From positions 1 to 25,204 of the forward strand of contig JABMOR010000140.1 of the NCBI GenBank assembly GCA_013203245.1: a DNA stretch of 25,204 bases, read 5' to 3'. This DNA comes from Candidatus Nitrosopumilus sp. (GTDB taxonomy: Archaea; Thermoproteota; Nitrososphaeria; Nitrososphaerales; Nitrosopumilaceae). Below are positions 23,717-25,204 of this stretch, in pieces (position 1 is the first letter of the stretch; each line of letters opens with the position of its first letter). Under the pieces are notes generated by a model, which had not been told where the DNA came from, searched no databases, and was given only the letters and a program-made list of their open reading frames with translations. A program made the position numbers and the translations under genes.

Positions 23717-25204
23717 AGCCTGCTCTTCTGAACAGAAAACAGGTCATGCAGTCGCTTCAGTCTGTGATGGATCCATCTGACAAGCTTCTGGTTGTTCATT
23801 CCTCGCTTGTTCATTTAGGCTGTGATCCATCGACGGCGAAATGGGCCCTGCTGTCTCCGCTTAAAGAATTGTCAGCGCGAGGCGTCACCATAGCAGTGCC
23901 GACATTTACATTCGGTTTTTGCCGGGGGCAAGGCCACGACAGCTGCCGATCTCCTTCCGAGTCAGGCGTATTGGGAGAATGGGTTCTGGGCCTTGATGGT
24001 GCGTGTAGAACGGCGCATCCGATCTATTCATTCGCTGTGATCGGGCCACAGTCCGAGAAAATAGTGGCTTGTGCGAACAGCACCACATTTGGAAAGAATT
24101 CAGTTTTTGCTTTTTTTGAGAAAGCTGCCGCGCGGTTAATCGTCGTAGGCACAGACTGGGAGCACTGCACGCAATTTCACCGGTATGAGGAAGAGGCCAA
24201 GGTTCCATACCGCTTCTATAAGACGTTCACGGGGCAGGTGGTCGATAAATCTGGATCGAAGAAAACACGGGCAAAAATGTTCGTCCGTGATCTTAACCTC
24301 GATGGGGAGAATGATTTTTCTTCTGCAGTTAAAGTATTGCGTGAAAGAGGAGAGATTCTTTCCGTCCCTCTGGGGCATGGAAGGATGGAATCGGTAAAGT
24401 GCCAGGCCCTGGCAAAGGTCAGCAGGTCGCTTCTCGACAAGGATCCGTTGGTTTTTGTTCGCAGGGGACAACAGGTGAGTCTTGCGTTGAAGCAGAAAGC
24501 CGCACGCCAGAAAAACAGCCCCTTGCGGCTGGCCGTCCTGGGGATGCGCAATGTAAGCTTTGTGGCTGATACCATCGCCGATGCCGTTGGCGATTGCATC
24601 AGGGACCGGGCCGTTGACATTTATACGCCAGACTATGGCCAGTTGTGGCAGGACTTGCTGGACCCGCGTTCGCGCCTTCATAAGCCGTCACCCGATATAA
24701 CCTTCTTTGTTGACCGTATCGAAGACGTTCTTGGTGTCGGTTGTATAGAGGATGCGCTGGATCTGGAAAGTGCGGAGGGGCAAGTCAGGAATTATGCGGA
24801 GGCAATCTCCAAATTCTCGGTCGATGACAAAGGCGCTGTTATCGTAAATATGTTTTGCCAATTGCAGGCGTCGTCTCTTGGTCAGGCCGATACGAAGAAA
24901 AGTGGCGCTCTCGTGTTGCGAGCCAACCAAATTATTCAAGATGTGCTGGGAAGCCGGGAGAACGTTTACCTGTTTGACACGGCTCAGGCAGCAGCAACCT
25001 ACAGCGAAGGGCCTGTGGTTGATGAGAGATTATGGTATCTCGGCCGTTTTCCTTTTGGCCGTGGATTTTCCCGGCATCTCTCCAAAAAATACGCGGGGAT
25101 GGTGCTGGCGGCCTTGGGGCGCACTGCGCGCGTGCTTGTGGTAGATCTGGATAATACGCTTTGGGGGGGGATTCTGGGTGAAGACGGCATAGAGAATCTT
25201 CATC
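23713..25204 (+). CDS. AAC(3)-type acyltransferase fused to FkbH-like HAD-IIIC domain (3' end outside window)
   Basis: A frame is open from TTG 23713 to the window end without stops, giving 497 visible residues. Residues 1-260 match the antibiotic (AAC(3)) acyltransferase family: VVHSSLVHLG near 27, AVPTFTFGF near 68, SPSESGVLGEW near 86, AHPIYSF near 107, TFGKNSVFAFF near 127 and VPYRFYKTF near 172. Residues 265-330 resemble the SGNH-like front of FkbH proteins (YGQLWQDLLDP), and VVDLDNTLWGGILGEDG (catalytic Asp about 478) starts the HAD-IIIC domain, which continues off the window. FkbH enzymes dephosphorylate 1,3-bisphosphoglycerate and load glyceryl on an ACP phosphopantetheine; AAC(3)-like enzymes acylate amines. 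The fusion suggests glyceryl loading and transfer in one chain. ATG 23746 is an alternative start; GAGGGCGAGAG precedes the TTG. Confidence 0.82.
   Translation, partial: MKPALLNRKQVMQSLQSVMDPSDKLLVVHSSLVHLGCDPSTAKWALLSPLKELSARGVTIAVPTFTFGFCRGQGHDSCRSPSESGVLGEWVLGLDGACRTAHPIYSFAVIGPQSEKIVACANSTTFGKNSVFAFFEKAAARLIVVGTDWEHCTQFHRYEEEAKVPYRFYKTFTGQVVDKSGSKKTRAKMFVRDLNLDGENDFSSAVKVLRERGEILSVPLGHGRMESVKCQALAKVSRSLLDKDPLVFVRRGQQVSLALKQKAARQKNSPLRLAVLGMRNVSFVADTIADAVGDCIRDRAVDIYTPDYGQLWQDLLDPRSRLHKPSPDITFFVDRIEDVLGVGCIEDALDLESAEGQVRNYAEAISKFSVDDKGAVIVNMFCQLQASSLGQADTKKSGALVLRANQIIQDVLGSRENVYLFDTAQAAATYSEGPVVDERLWYLGRFPFGRGFSRHLSKKYAGMVLAALGRTARVLVVDLDNTLWGGILGEDGIENLH

Noticed and set aside
23713..24500. 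Aminoglycoside 3-N-acetyltransferase resistance gene
   Set aside because: The family match is real, but the fusion to an FkbH domain and the glycan-locus setting point to acylation of an amino sugar, not antibiotic resistance.

Overview
This window is one uninterrupted, co-directional (+ strand) gene array for a complex surface glycan: LPS O-antigen, capsule, or a flagellin glycan. It holds 23 genes. Most neighbours overlap by 1-14 bases or lie less than 40 bases apart, and no gap exceeds 40 bases. I see no tRNA, rRNA, CRISPR array, insertion sequence, convincing terminator or internal promoter, so the array reads like an operon running past both window ends. The DNA is of moderate GC (about half). 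The protein flavour suggests a Gram-negative proteobacterium, probably an alphaproteobacterium of the Rhodospirillales/Thalassospira kind. That placement is an impression from family resemblance, not a measurement.

Layout. (1) 1-2011: the end of an ABC exporter ATPase and a capsule-synthesis-like glycosyltransferase. (2) 2015-7121: a first nonulosonic (sialic-like) acid pathway of NeuB-type synthase, NeuC-type 2-epimerase/hydrolase and NeuA/LegF-type CMP-transferase. A GNAT acyltransferase and a CE4 polysaccharide deacetylase are inserted in it. (3) 7126-12871: a glutamine-dependent asparagine-synthase homologue, a phytanoyl-CoA-dioxygenase-like Fe/2OG enzyme, a second asparagine-synthase homologue without the N-terminal Cys, and a GT4 glycosyltransferase. 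(4) 12895-15688: a textbook WbpB-WbpE-WbpD trio, which makes UDP-2,3-diacetamido-2,3-dideoxy-hexuronic acid from UDP-GlcNAcA. (5) 15709-21704: a PseB-type 4,6-dehydratase, an RmlD-type reductase, a second and divergent NeuB-type synthase broken by a one-base frameshift, a GT2 glycosyltransferase, an SpsF-type cytidylyltransferase and an orphan GT-B-like protein. (6) 21744-25204: a methylase of the pseudaminic-acid-associated type, a DUF4910/DUF2172 aminopeptidase-like protein, and a gene fusing an AAC(3)-type acyltransferase to an FkbH-type HAD-IIIC domain (cut by the window end).

How the genes may work together (inference). The two synthases and two CMP-transferases point to two different nonulosonic acids in one glycan. 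The WbpB/E/D trio supplies a diacetamido-uronic acid, and the AsnB homologues are good candidates for amidating carboxyl groups on it. The last three genes recall the Campylobacter jejuni flagellin-glycan genes around Cj1295-Cj1302, which are linked to glyceric-acid-decorated pseudaminic acid. FkbH-family enzymes make glyceryl-ACP, so the fused protein may load and transfer a glyceryl group onto an amino sugar. The most interesting hypothesis is that region 5 lacks the aminotransferase (PseC) of a pseudaminate pathway but has a reductase. It could therefore make a 7-hydroxy, 9-deoxy nonulosonate, which region 6 then decorates.
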